The notes under the pieces are model-generated. The model was not told where the DNA came from and made no database searches. It saw only the letters and a list, made by a program, of their open reading frames with translations. Below are positions 52,679 to 60,332 of a stretch of 64,000 bases of DNA, piece by piece. Position 1 is the stretch's first letter. Each line of letters opens with the position of its first letter. The stretch covers positions 82,090 through 146,089 of the forward strand of contig NZ_LGDY01000002.1 of assembly GCF_001279525.1 (NCBI RefSeq), read 5' to 3'. The translations under genes and the position numbers were made by a program. This DNA comes from Nocardia sp. NRRL S-836. Its GTDB lineage: Bacteria > Actinomycetota > Actinomycetes > Mycobacteriales > Pseudonocardiaceae.

Positions 52679-53968
52679 ATGGTCGGCATGGAACTCGTGC
52701 GGTGGCGGGACGAGCACTTCGAGCACATGCTGCGGTGGGGTGCCGACCCGCGGATGACCGAGTACGTGGGCAACGGCAAGCCGTGGTCGCCGGAGTACGT
52801 GGCGCAGCGGCACGAGCAGGCGTTGCGGCACTGGGAGGAGCACGGCTTCGGCCTGCACGCGGTCGTCGAGGACGGCGAGGTCATCGGGCTGGCGCAGATG
52901 CTCGACGCGCCCGGTGAGATCGAGATCGGCTACTGGGTCGCGCCCGAGCACTGGGGCCGGGGCGTCGCCACCGAGGTCGCCGCACGGCTGCGCGACAAGG
53001 CGCTGGCGTTCAAGGACCGGGTGATCGCGGGCCACCAGGCGGAGAACGCGGCGTCCGGCCGAGTGCTGGAGAAGATCGGGCTCACCTACTTCACCAGCCG
53101 GTACCTGTTCGGAAGACTTCAGCACGGCTACGCGTTGGACCGGGGTATGAGCGACACGGGGGTACTGCGGTACAGCGCGTTCACGACCGACCCGGCGGGT
53201 GGCAACCCGGCCGGTGTCGTGCTCGACGCGACGGAGCTGACCGACGACGAGATGCTCGCGGTGGCCGCGAAGGTCGGCTACTCCGAGACGGCGTTCCTGT
53301 TCCCCGGCAAGGAGGACCGCGAGTTCCACGTCCGGTACTTCAGCCCGGAGGCGGAGGTGCCGTTCTGCGGGCACGCGACCATCGCCACGTCGGTCGCGCT
53401 GGCCGAACGGCTCGGCGACGGGCCGCTGACGTTCCACACGCTCGCCGGTGAGATCACCGTCGAGACCTCCGGTGGCACGGCGACCCTCACGAGCGTGCCC
53501 ACCAGCACCGAGGAGGCCGACCCGGAGCTCGTCGCACGGGCGCTGGCGGCGTTGCGGTACCGGGAGATCGGTGACGGTCCGGTGCACGTCGGCTTCGGTG
53601 GCGCGCGGCACCTGCTGATCCCGGTGCGCAGCCGCGAGCAGCTCGCCCGGCTCGACTACGACTTCGACGCGTTGCGCGACCTGATGCTCGAACACGACCT
53701 CACGACCGTGCACCTGTTCTGGCGCGAGTCGCCGGAGCTGGTGCACGCGCGTGACCCGTTCCCGGTCGGTGGCGTGGTGGAGGACGCGGCCACGGGCGCT
53801 GCCGCCGCCGCGTTCGGCGGCTACCTGCGCGACCTCGAAGGGCCGCAGCGGTTCGTCATCAGCCAGGGCGAGGACATGGGCCGGCCGTCCCGGCTGGAGG
53901 TCGACGCGACGCGCGCGGACCGCCGCGTCACCGTGACCGGCGCGGCCGTCGTGATCCAGCCGTCGTGA
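52679..53968 (+). CDS. GNAT acetyltransferase-PhzF fusion protein
   Basis: A 429-residue single frame with two enzymes. Residues 1-150 are a RimJ/RimL-type GNAT domain (EIGYWVAPEHWGRGVATEV loop, SGRVLEKIGL). Residues 157-429 are a complete PhzF isomerase/epimerase domain (TDPAGGNPAGVVLDA, VGYSETAFLF with the catalytic glutamate, FCGHATIA, VEDAATGAAAAAFGGYL). An internal ATG at 53147 marks the PhzF start, but there is no stop between the halves. ATG 52688 is an alternative first codon. PhzF members isomerise diverse carboxylates, and the substrate is unknown. Confidence 0.88.
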   Translation: MVGMELVRWRDEHFEHMLRWGADPRMTEYVGNGKPWSPEYVAQRHEQALRHWEEHGFGLHAVVEDGEVIGLAQMLDAPGEIEIGYWVAPEHWGRGVATEVAARLRDKALAFKDRVIAGHQAENAASGRVLEKIGLTYFTSRYLFGRLQHGYALDRGMSDTGVLRYSAFTTDPAGGNPAGVVLDATELTDDEMLAVAAKVGYSETAFLFPGKEDREFHVRYFSPEAEVPFCGHATIATSVALAERLGDGPLTFHTLAGEITVETSGGTATLTSVPTSTEEADPELVARALAALRYREIGDGPVHVGFGGARHLLIPVRSREQLARLDYDFDALRDLMLEHDLTTVHLFWRESPELVHARDPFPVGGVVEDAATGAAAAAFGGYLRDLEGPQRFVISQGEDMGRPSRLEVDATRADRRVTVTGAAVVIQPS

Positions 53969-54001
53969 CCTGCCCGTCGTGACCTGGCCGTCGTGATGTG
54001 G
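53946..54001. repeat. Four tandem 14-bp repeats at the end of the GNAT-PhzF gene
   Basis: Four gap-free copies of ccgtcgtgacctg-type units start at 53946, 53960, 53974 and 53988; the stop codon of the fusion gene lies in the second copy. Downstream (54053-54090) a cgctgctgcc/ggcagcagcg hairpin could be the terminator. Confidence 0.75.
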
Positions 54002-54223
54002 GGAGGGGTGAGCCGGCGCGCTCCCCCGCGCCGGCACGCACGCATTGGTCCGACGCTGCTGCCGTGCCGCGCAGGGTGCCCGGCAGCAGCGTCGAACCGA
54101 AGGGGTGCGCACCCTCCCGCGCCGGACCCGGTACTGCCGCAAGTGCCGGGCCGGAAGATCGCTCACCCACTATGACCCGTTAGAAGGGTGGCGGCGCATA
54201 CAGAAGCGGGATACAAGGTCTTT

Positions 54224-55174
54224 ATGCCCGACTTGGAGCTCCGTCACCTCCGTGCGGTCCGCACCATCGCGGAGGAAGGCAGCGTCACCAGGGCCGCCAC
54301 GCGGCTAGGACTGACCCAGCCCGCCCTGTCCGCGCAGCTGCGGACGGTCGAGAGACTGGTCGGGGGACAGCTGTTCGACCGCACGCGCAGCGGCTGCGTC
54401 CCCACCGACCTGGGGCGCCGGGTGCTGGGCACGGCCAGGCTGGTGCTCGACGAGATGGCCCAGCTGATGAGCACCACCAGGGAGACGGACCGCTGCGGGC
54501 CGCTCTTCTTCGGCAGCGTCTCGTTCCTGTACTTCGCGAAGCTCGTGGAGAACCTGCGGCAGCTCAACGCCGACGTGCGCGCGGAGGCCCGCGGCTCGTC
54601 GGCGGAGGTCGTGGACATGCTGGAGGCCGGGCAGCTCCACGTGGCGCTGTTCGAGTTCTTCGACGGCATGCCCTCCCGCGACCTCGCGGGCATCGAGCTG
54701 CGCAGGCTCGTCACCGAACCGTCGTTCGTCGCGGTGTCCGAGCAGGACCCGCTGGCGGAGCAGGACGAGATCGAGCTCTCCCAGCTCGCCGACCGCGACT
54801 GGGTCACCCCGCCCGCGCAGCAGCAGGGCAACCGGATGCAGATGTTCCAAGCCTGCGCGGACGCCGGGTTCGTGCCGCGGCTGACCCACCACACCGGCGA
54901 GGCGGGCATGGCCCGCGGCCTGGTGGCGAACGGCGCCGTCTCGTTCGCGGCGGCCCCGTCGCGCACCGGCGACGGCATCGTGATCCGGCGGCTGCGCGGA
55001 ATGCCGCTGATGACCGACATCTTCGTGGCCACGCGGCGCGACTCACCGGTGGCCGGGCGGGCGCACGAGGTGTTCGCGTGCGCCGCCGACGCCTACCGCT
55101 CGGTGCTGGACCGCAACCCGGACTACCGCAAGTGGTGGGACGCGCACCCCGAGGCCCATCCCGAGTTCACGTGA
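54224..55174 (+). CDS. LysR-family transcriptional regulator
   Basis: A 316-residue LysR-type regulator. The N-terminal winged helix is typical (LELRHLRAVRTIAEEGSVTRAA, LGLTQPALSAQLRTVERLVGGQLFDRT). The effector domain includes VADRDWVTPP-like and GLVANGAVSFAA segments. The ATG at 54224 is where similarity begins. The regulated genes are unclear; neither neighbour is divergent from it. Confidence 0.9.
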   Translation: MPDLELRHLRAVRTIAEEGSVTRAATRLGLTQPALSAQLRTVERLVGGQLFDRTRSGCVPTDLGRRVLGTARLVLDEMAQLMSTTRETDRCGPLFFGSVSFLYFAKLVENLRQLNADVRAEARGSSAEVVDMLEAGQLHVALFEFFDGMPSRDLAGIELRRLVTEPSFVAVSEQDPLAEQDEIELSQLADRDWVTPPAQQQGNRMQMFQACADAGFVPRLTHHTGEAGMARGLVANGAVSFAAAPSRTGDGIVIRRLRGMPLMTDIFVATRRDSPVAGRAHEVFACAADAYRSVLDRNPDYRKWWDAHPEAHPEFT

Positions 55175-55234
55175 GCCGTTTTCACCCGAACGAGCCAGTA
55201 CCGTGGAACAGGTCCTAGATTTAGCGTCCCCGGT

Positions 55235-56113
55235 ATGGCGCCGACCACACCATCCACCGCGTACAGCCGGGACCTGGGCGACGAACTGAGGAGGCTGCGC
55301 GAGTCCACCACCAGCCTCACCGGCAACGCCCTCGCCGTCCGGCTGGGCTGGGACCCCAGCAAGGTGTCCAACATCGAGAACGGCAAGGTGCGGCCCAGCG
55401 AGGTCGACCTCGCCCAGATCGTGACGACCTGCGGCATGGACACCGAGTACTTCGACGGCTTCAAGCGCCGCTACCAACGCGCCTTCGACGAGTACGTCGT
55501 GCTGGCGCCCGGCAGCCTGGGCACGCTCGCGATGGCGGAGGCCACCGCCACGACGATCACGACCTACGACGTGCTGACCGTGTCAGGCCTGGTGCAGACC
55601 GATGCCTACGCCGACGGCGTGTACCGGCATGCCGCACAGGTCGGCGAGCAGCGGATTCCGGAGCTGGTGCGGATCCGCGGCGACCGCCAGGCGGTGCTGC
55701 GCAAGGTCCACGCCCCGAAGTGCCTGTTCTACGTGCACGAGATCGCGTTGCGGCAGCAGTTCGGCGACGACCAGGTGATGGAGGAGCAGTACCTCCAGCT
55801 CCTGTTCAACGCGCACATGATCCGGATCGTGCCCGCCGACAGGCCGGCCATCTCGGCCGGCCTGATGCTCCTGGAGTTCGCGAAGGCCATGCCGGTGGCC
55901 CACAGCGACGGCGAGCTCGCGCGGGTGTTCGTGCAGGAGTCGAAGGCCATCGCGCGCACGAGGCAGATGTTCGACCACCTGGCCCAGATCGCCTTGGACG
56001 AAGAACAGTCGCGGCGGAAGCTGATGGAGTACATCAGCCCGCGGCGAGACCACCCCGATCTCCCGCACCGGTCACGGCGCGCTCGTCCGCGACACCAAGA
56101 ACCCGGCCGGTGA
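55235..56113 (+). CDS. XRE regulator with DUF5753 domain
   Basis: A 292-residue regulator. A helix-turn-helix domain (residues about 12-70; GNALAVRLGWDPSKVSNIENGKVRPS) precedes a DUF5753 domain (about 95-268; LVQTDAYADGVYRHA, LYVHEIALRQQFG-like, MLLEFAKAMPVAHSD). These proteins work with small DUF397 partners encoded next door to control development. The last 25 residues are arginine/proline-rich and read a DUF397-like sequence in the wrong frame, so the natural C-terminus probably ended near LMEYIS or ran into DUF397. Confidence 0.88.
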   Translation: MAPTTPSTAYSRDLGDELRRLRESTTSLTGNALAVRLGWDPSKVSNIENGKVRPSEVDLAQIVTTCGMDTEYFDGFKRRYQRAFDEYVVLAPGSLGTLAMAEATATTITTYDVLTVSGLVQTDAYADGVYRHAAQVGEQRIPELVRIRGDRQAVLRKVHAPKCLFYVHEIALRQQFGDDQVMEEQYLQLLFNAHMIRIVPADRPAISAGLMLLEFAKAMPVAHSDGELARVFVQESKAIARTRQMFDHLAQIALDEEQSRRKLMEYISPRRDHPDLPHRSRRARPRHQEPGR

Positions 56114-56171
56114 GGTGCTGACCTTCAGCACCTCGGCCTGGCACGCGCTCCTGAACCGCCCGCAGCGCTGA
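56025..56171 (+). pseudogene. DUF397 remnant fused out of frame to the XRE gene
   Basis: In the frame one step from the XRE gene, 56025-56171 encodes the C-terminal part of a DUF397 protein (ALVRDTKNPAGEVLTFSTSAW, then a short tail and stop). No ATG or GTG start exists in this frame before the conserved part and the N-terminal DUF397 motif is missing. It overlaps the last 89 bases of the regulator gene. A deletion or frameshift has probably merged the two genes. Confidence 0.65.
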
Positions 56172-56182
56172 TCACGCCCGGC

Positions 56183-56953
56183 TCACTTGCCCAGCAGGGA
56201 CTCGATCGGGGTGGAGGGACGGCCGATCAGCTTCTCCAGGTCCGGGCGGACCTGCGCGAACACGCCGTTGCGGATGGCCACGAAGAAGTCAACGACGAAC
56301 GGCGGCAGGCCGGCCGCGATGAGGTCGTCGTCGCTGACGTCGCGGAAGCGGTCGCCGGCGAGCTCGGGGAACGACCAGGTGGTCGAGCCGGTGAGCTCGT
56401 AGGTCTGGTTCACGTGGCCGTCGGTGGCCAGCGCGACGGCGGCGGCGAGTGCGAAGTCGTCGCGGGCGGCGCTGGCGACGCGGCCGTCCTTCGTGGAGAC
56501 CGCGACGGTCTCGCCGGTCAGGGCGCCGAGGTAGTTCTCGTGGTACATGCCGTTGCGCAGGAACGTGAACGGCAGGCCGCTGTCCCGGATGATCTGCTCG
56601 GTGGCCTTGTGGACGACGGCGGCGCCGACGGTGGAGGTGTCCGCGTCGGTGATGCTCGTGTAGAAGACGTGGCCCACGCTGTGCTCCACGGCCTTGGCGA
56701 CGGCGTTGGCGTGCTGCTGGATGCGCACGTCCGAGTCGTGCGCGTCGGCGGACACGATCAGCAGCTTGTCGACGCCGCGGAAGTCGAGCGTCTCCGGGGC
56801 GTCGAAGTCGCCGTGGCGGACCTCGACACCCGGCACGTCGAACTTCGCCGGGTTCCTGACCGACACGATGACCTGCTCGTCCGTGCGGCCGAGGAGGTGG
56901 CGGACGACGCCGCCGCCGAGCTGACCGGTTGCTCCGGTGATGAGGATCGTCAT
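56183..56953 (-). CDS. NmrA/QorB-like NAD(P)H-binding oxidoreductase
   Basis: A 256-residue atypical short-chain dehydrogenase. It has the N-terminal dinucleotide motif GATGQLGGGVVRHLL, VRNPAKFD, LLIVSADAHD, the FLRNGMYHENYL segment typical of quinone oxidoreductase 2 (QorB/YtfG), and no classical YxxxK pair. It probably reduces quinones or senses the NADPH state. It is divergent from the HxlR-type regulator, the usual QorR-qorB arrangement. Confidence 0.87.
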   Translation of the reverse strand: MTILITGATGQLGGGVVRHLLGRTDEQVIVSVRNPAKFDVPGVEVRHGDFDAPETLDFRGVDKLLIVSADAHDSDVRIQQHANAVAKAVEHSVGHVFYTSITDADTSTVGAAVVHKATEQIIRDSGLPFTFLRNGMYHENYLGALTGETVAVSTKDGRVASAARDDFALAAAVALATDGHVNQTYELTGSTTWSFPELAGDRFRDVSDDDLIAAGLPPFVVDFFVAIRNGVFAQVRPDLEKLIGRPSTPIESLLGK

Positions 56954-56967
56954 GGCGGCAAAGCTAC

Positions 56968-57014
56968 GGTTAGCGCTAACCTATGGAAAGTACCCACTTT
57001 GAAGTGGGGTACTT
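56968..57014. promoter_or_regulatory. Palindromic operators between oxidoreductase and HxlR genes
   Basis: A perfect 14-base palindrome ggttagcgctaacc (56968-56981) is followed by a 27-base imperfect dyad, aagtacccactt-tg-aagtggggtactt (56988-57014). The second has the form of HxlR-family sites and abuts the HxlR ribosome-binding site. They probably mediate autoregulation and control of the divergent oxidoreductase. Confidence 0.65.
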
Positions 57015-57028
57015 ACCCGGAGGTGAGC

Positions 57029-57373
57029 ATGCAGGTCACGATCTGTCCCGAGCGGGCGGTCATGGAGCACGTCACGAGCAAGTGGGGTGTTCTCGTGCTC
57101 CAGGCGCTGGTCGACGGGGCGTCGTGGCGGTTCAGCGACCTGCGCCGCGAGCTGGCGGTCGTGAGCGAGAAGATGCTGACGCAGACGCTGCGGACGCTGG
57201 AGCGCGACGGGTTCGTGCACCGCGAGGTCCACCCGGTCATCCCGCCGCACGTCGAGTACTCGCTGACGCCGCTCGGCAAGGGTGCCGCGTCCCACCTCGT
57301 GGCGCTCGCGTCGTGGATCGGGGCGAACCAGCCGGAGGTCACCGAAGCCCAGGAACGCTATGACCGCTCCTGA
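57029..57373 (+). CDS. HxlR-family transcriptional regulator
   Basis: A 114-residue winged-helix regulator (KWGVLVLQALVDG, RFSDLRRELAVVSEKMLTQTLRTLERDGFVHRE). The single cysteine near the N-terminus (VTICPER) is in the place of the redox-sensing cysteine of YodB/QorR/HypR. The ATG at 57029 follows GGAGG by five bases. It is divergent from, and probably controls, the QorB-like oxidoreductase in response to quinone or electrophile stress. Confidence 0.9.
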   Translation: MQVTICPERAVMEHVTSKWGVLVLQALVDGASWRFSDLRRELAVVSEKMLTQTLRTLERDGFVHREVHPVIPPHVEYSLTPLGKGAASHLVALASWIGANQPEVTEAQERYDRS

Positions 57374-57522
57374 GTCGCACCGGAGTGTCGCTCGCAAACA
57401 TCGGGTCGATCACCCGTTTGCACCGTGAAAGTCCTCACATATTCCAGGAAACAACGGAAATACCTCGGATTGGTCACGAACTGGGGGCGCCAAGCAGGCC
57501 AGGTTGTTGGCACAATGGACCA

Positions 57523-58584
57523 ATGGCCCAACCGTTCACCGATGAAAGCCATCCGGCGGAGCCCTATCCGGGCACTCGTCCAGACCACTGTTTCGTCCAC
57601 GTCGACGAAACGGGCTGGCCAGTGCGACCGGACCTGACGATGGACTCGGGCTGGCGGGTCGAGCCGGACAACATCGATCTAGACCAATGGCTCATCAGCC
57701 GAGGTGAACTGCCGCTCGCGGCCCGGTTGCCAGTGCTCGGCTACGGTTCCAACGCGAACCCCAGCAAGGTCACCTGGCTCCGCGAGGAGCTCGGTCTCGA
57801 AGGCTCCGCGGTCGTACTGCGCGCGCGTTGCGAGGGCATCTCCGCGGTGTGGGCGGACGGCACGCGTGCGCGCGACGGGCAGCGTCCGGCCACCCTCGCG
57901 GCCGCTCCCGGCGTCGTGGAGGAGCACTCGGTCTGGTTCGCCACCCCCGAGCAGCTCCGGGTCCTGGACCGCTGCGAGGGTCGTGGGCTGCGTTATCGCC
58001 TCGTACGCCTGCACACGGGCCGTGTGGTGCTCTACAACGGCGGTGTCGTCGACAGCGTGCTGGCGTACACGGCCGGTTCGAAGAAGCGCATGCCGATCCT
58101 GGTGAACGGTCGCATGGTCGCTTGCTCGGACATCTCGCAGCGGCACGCCCTGCGGCTCGGTGGCCGTCCGGCGCCGACGGACGGCCTGGACGTGACCGAG
58201 GTGCACGGCGACCCGTCGGCGAACGACTGGCCGGAGCTGTTGTTCGTCTACGGCACGCTGCAACCGGGCGCAAGCGCTTGGCACCTGATGGAACCGCACG
58301 TCGTGGACGCCGAGGAGACCCACCTGCCCGGCACGTTGCTCGACACCGGCCAGGGCTACCCCGCGCTGCGTCCCGGCGCCGGACTGGGCGTGCCCGGTTT
58401 CGTGCTGCGGCTGCGCTCGCCGGAGGACGCGCTGCCGCTGCTCGACGAGTACGAGGGCGGTGACTACCGGCGGGTGCGGGTCGTGCTGCCCGACGGCCGG
58501 ATCGCCTGGACGTACCTGTGGACCGCGCCGGTGGACGGTTTGTCCGAACTGCCCGACGGCTGGGACGTCCACCAGATCCGGTGA
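57523..58584 (+). CDS. Protein with two gamma-glutamylcyclotransferase-fold domains
   Basis: A 353-residue soluble protein. The first half (about 70-235) carries the YGSN-type motif VLGYGSNANPSK. The second (about 245-350) carries FVYGTLQPGASAWHLM, PALRPG and LPLLDEYEGGDYRR. Both are hallmarks of the GGCT/AIG2-like fold, with the glutamate of the second domain (DEYEG) conserved. Two unlike GGCT domains in one chain are unusual. GGCT enzymes release pyroglutamate from gamma-glutamyl amines, but the substrate is unknown. The ATG at 57523 is preferred over an upstream start at 57385. Confidence 0.8.
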   Translation: MAQPFTDESHPAEPYPGTRPDHCFVHVDETGWPVRPDLTMDSGWRVEPDNIDLDQWLISRGELPLAARLPVLGYGSNANPSKVTWLREELGLEGSAVVLRARCEGISAVWADGTRARDGQRPATLAAAPGVVEEHSVWFATPEQLRVLDRCEGRGLRYRLVRLHTGRVVLYNGGVVDSVLAYTAGSKKRMPILVNGRMVACSDISQRHALRLGGRPAPTDGLDVTEVHGDPSANDWPELLFVYGTLQPGASAWHLMEPHVVDAEETHLPGTLLDTGQGYPALRPGAGLGVPGFVLRLRSPEDALPLLDEYEGGDYRRVRVVLPDGRIAWTYLWTAPVDGLSELPDGWDVHQIR

Positions 58585-58649
58585 ATTACCGCCGGGTTGT
58601 GTGGGTCAGTTCGTGAATGGGCACACCCTCACTGGTAGGAGGTGCACCC

Positions 58650-59246
58650 ATGACTCGACGGTTGGTCCCATGCGGCCTGGTCCTTGCAGTGCTCGCTGCC
58701 GTGACGGCCTGCGGAGACAGAACCGCGGAGGTCGGATCGGCCACGCTCCCGACTTCGGCGCCGTCCACCAGTGCGTCGTCCTCCGCGGAGCCGTCCACCA
58801 CGGCCGGCAACGCGGGAGGTGAGGTCGTCGGCAAGCGTTGCGCCGCCGCCTCGCTCAAGGGCGCGGTGGAACCCACCGACGCGGGCGCGGGCAACCGGTA
58901 CGGCAAGCTCGTCTTCACCAACGCCGGCTCGGCACCGTGCACGCTGAGCGGTTACAGCGGTTTCCAGCTGCAGAACGGTTCCGGCGCGGTCCCGACCAAG
59001 CTGGAGCGCAAGGCCGATCCCGGCCCGAAGCCGGTGACCCTCGCGCCGGGCGCCAAGGCGGTCGCGAACCTGCACTGGGGTGTCGTGCCCGCGGGCGGCG
59101 AGCCGGTGACCGGCCCGTGCCAGCCGGAGCCGTCGAAGGCCGCGGCCATCCCGCCGGACGAGACCCAGCCGGTGAACGTGCAGTGGACGCTGGGCCCCGT
59201 GTGTTCCGGCGGCCGGATCGAGATCAGCGCCTTCTACCCCGCATAG
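58650..59246 (+). CDS. DUF4232 lipoprotein
   Basis: A 198-residue lipoprotein. The signal peptide ends in the lipobox VTAC (about residue 21), followed by a Ser/Thr-rich linker and a DUF4232 beta-sandwich domain (CAAASLKGAVEP, GKLVFTNAGSAPCTLSGYSGFQL, LAPGAKAVANLHWG). It has cysteine pairs probably forming disulphides. AGGAGG precedes the ATG. The function is unknown; it is exported and anchored outside the membrane. Confidence 0.88.
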   Translation: MTRRLVPCGLVLAVLAAVTACGDRTAEVGSATLPTSAPSTSASSSAEPSTTAGNAGGEVVGKRCAAASLKGAVEPTDAGAGNRYGKLVFTNAGSAPCTLSGYSGFQLQNGSGAVPTKLERKADPGPKPVTLAPGAKAVANLHWGVVPAGGEPVTGPCQPEPSKAAAIPPDETQPVNVQWTLGPVCSGGRIEISAFYPA

Positions 59247-59259
59247 GCGCGAGTACCCC

Positions 59260-59295
59260 GATGCGCTCGCCGTGCCTGAGCACGGCGAGCGCATC
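59260..59295. terminator. Bidirectional terminator
   Basis: A perfect 15-bp stem (gatgcgctcgccgtg at 59260-59274 with cacggcgagcgcatc at 59281-59295) between convergent genes. Confidence 0.8.
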
Positions 59296-59300
59296 GCGTT

Positions 59301-59663
59301 CTACAACCAGCTGACGGCGGCCCACCCGCGCGGCGCGGCCAGCGCGACGACGGTGGGCAGCACGGCGACGACCACCGCGACCCACCAGAACACCGGGCCA
59401 CGCAGCTTCGTCAGGCGTGAGAGCCAGAAGTTCACGGTCCAGAAGATCGCCGCGAACCCCAGCCCCAGGAACGCGCTGAGCGCGACCGCGAAATCGACGC
59501 CGTCGTTGCCGAACTTGAGGTCCGGTTCGGCCCAGCCGAGCCACACGCCGACCGTGTTCACCACCGCGTTGACGAACAACCCGAGCGGGAGCACGCCCAC
59601 ATATCCCAGCAGGGCGTTGACGACGACCGTGCCGGCCCAGCCGATGGCTCCGCGTTGCTTCAC
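59301..59663 (-). CDS. Small membrane protein
   Basis: A 120-residue integral membrane protein with three helices (about 9-38, 54-80, 88-115). It has a short WAEPDLKFGNDG loop between the first two. I do not recognise the family. It is the last gene of the minus-strand run starting at 63127, 26 bases after the M15 peptidase stop. Confidence 0.65.
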   Translation of the reverse strand: MKQRGAIGWAGTVVVNALLGYVGVLPLGLFVNAVVNTVGVWLGWAEPDLKFGNDGVDFAVALSAFLGLGFAAIFWTVNFWLSRLTKLRGPVFWWVAVVVAVLPTVVALAAPRGWAAVSWL

Positions 59664-59688
59664 AACCGTGCTGATGACTTCCCCCTGG

Positions 59689-60315
59689 CTAGTACCTGAA
59701 CCCGGCCAACGACTCCACGAGCGTGGCGAGCCGCTTGTCCCCCGGCTTCACCGCGATCTGGAAGTGTGCCTGGTCCGGCACCCGGAAGTCACCACCCCAG
59801 GCGACCAGGCCGCGGCACTCGTTGAGGATCGACCGGATCGCCGTCAGCTGGGCCGGGAACAGCTCCCGCGTGCCGACCGGGTGGGCACCCGGCCGGATGT
59901 CGACCGCCGTGCCCGAGGCGTGGTTGCTCTGGTAGGCGGGCTGCCTGCGGTCGTGCGGCAGGAAACCCACGACGTCGCCGGGCCGCAACGTGCCGACGCT
60001 GTAGTGGTAGCGCCGGATCACGTGGTGCAGCAACGCCTGCGCGAGCCCGATGCGCAACGGCACCGAGAACCCCGTGCCCTGCACCTCGCGCAGCCACACG
60101 CCGCCGCCGATGTCGAAGCCCTTCTCCACCTCCCAGCCGTTCGCGCTCAGCTCACCGCTGCGCACCGCGGAGAGCTTGGCCGCCAACGGGTCGTGCTGCT
60201 CCGGTGCCGCGAACGCGACAGCCGGGAGCAACGACGCCGCGGCGGCCACCGCGGCCGCACCCGCACCGGCACGCAGCACCGTGCGGCGACCGACCTGCAC
60301 ACCTTCGAGCTCCAT
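59689..60315 (-). CDS. Secreted M15-type peptidase
   Basis: A 208-residue protein with a twin-arginine signal (GRRTVLRAGAGAAAVAAA, cleavage about residue 37). The peptidase M15/VanY-like domain has SNHASGTAVD (H132, D139) and DQAHFQI, giving the zinc triad. It should cut D-Ala-D-Ala or peptide stems of peptidoglycan. ATG 60315 is chosen because GGGGGAG lies five bases upstream. It follows the DUF1906 protein gene by 17 bases, so the two are cotranscribed. Confidence 0.82.
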   Translation of the reverse strand: MELEGVQVGRRTVLRAGAGAAAVAAAASLLPAVAFAAPEQHDPLAAKLSAVRSGELSANGWEVEKGFDIGGGVWLREVQGTGFSVPLRIGLAQALLHHVIRRYHYSVGTLRPGDVVGFLPHDRRQPAYQSNHASGTAVDIRPGAHPVGTRELFPAQLTAIRSILNECRGLVAWGGDFRVPDQAHFQIAVKPGDKRLATLVESLAGFRY

Positions 60316-60332
60316 GTTCTCCCCCATGCCGA

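Noticed and set aside
52679..53968. Two separate genes (GNAT and PhzF) instead of a fusion
   Set aside because: There is an internal ATG at 53147 but no stop codon or frameshift between the domains, so a single protein is the simplest reading.
51230..54166. Long minus-strand frame (978 codons) opposite iniC and GNAT-PhzF
   Set aside because: Composition is that of an antisense shadow (R/H/V/Q-rich) and both plus-strand genes have full domains.
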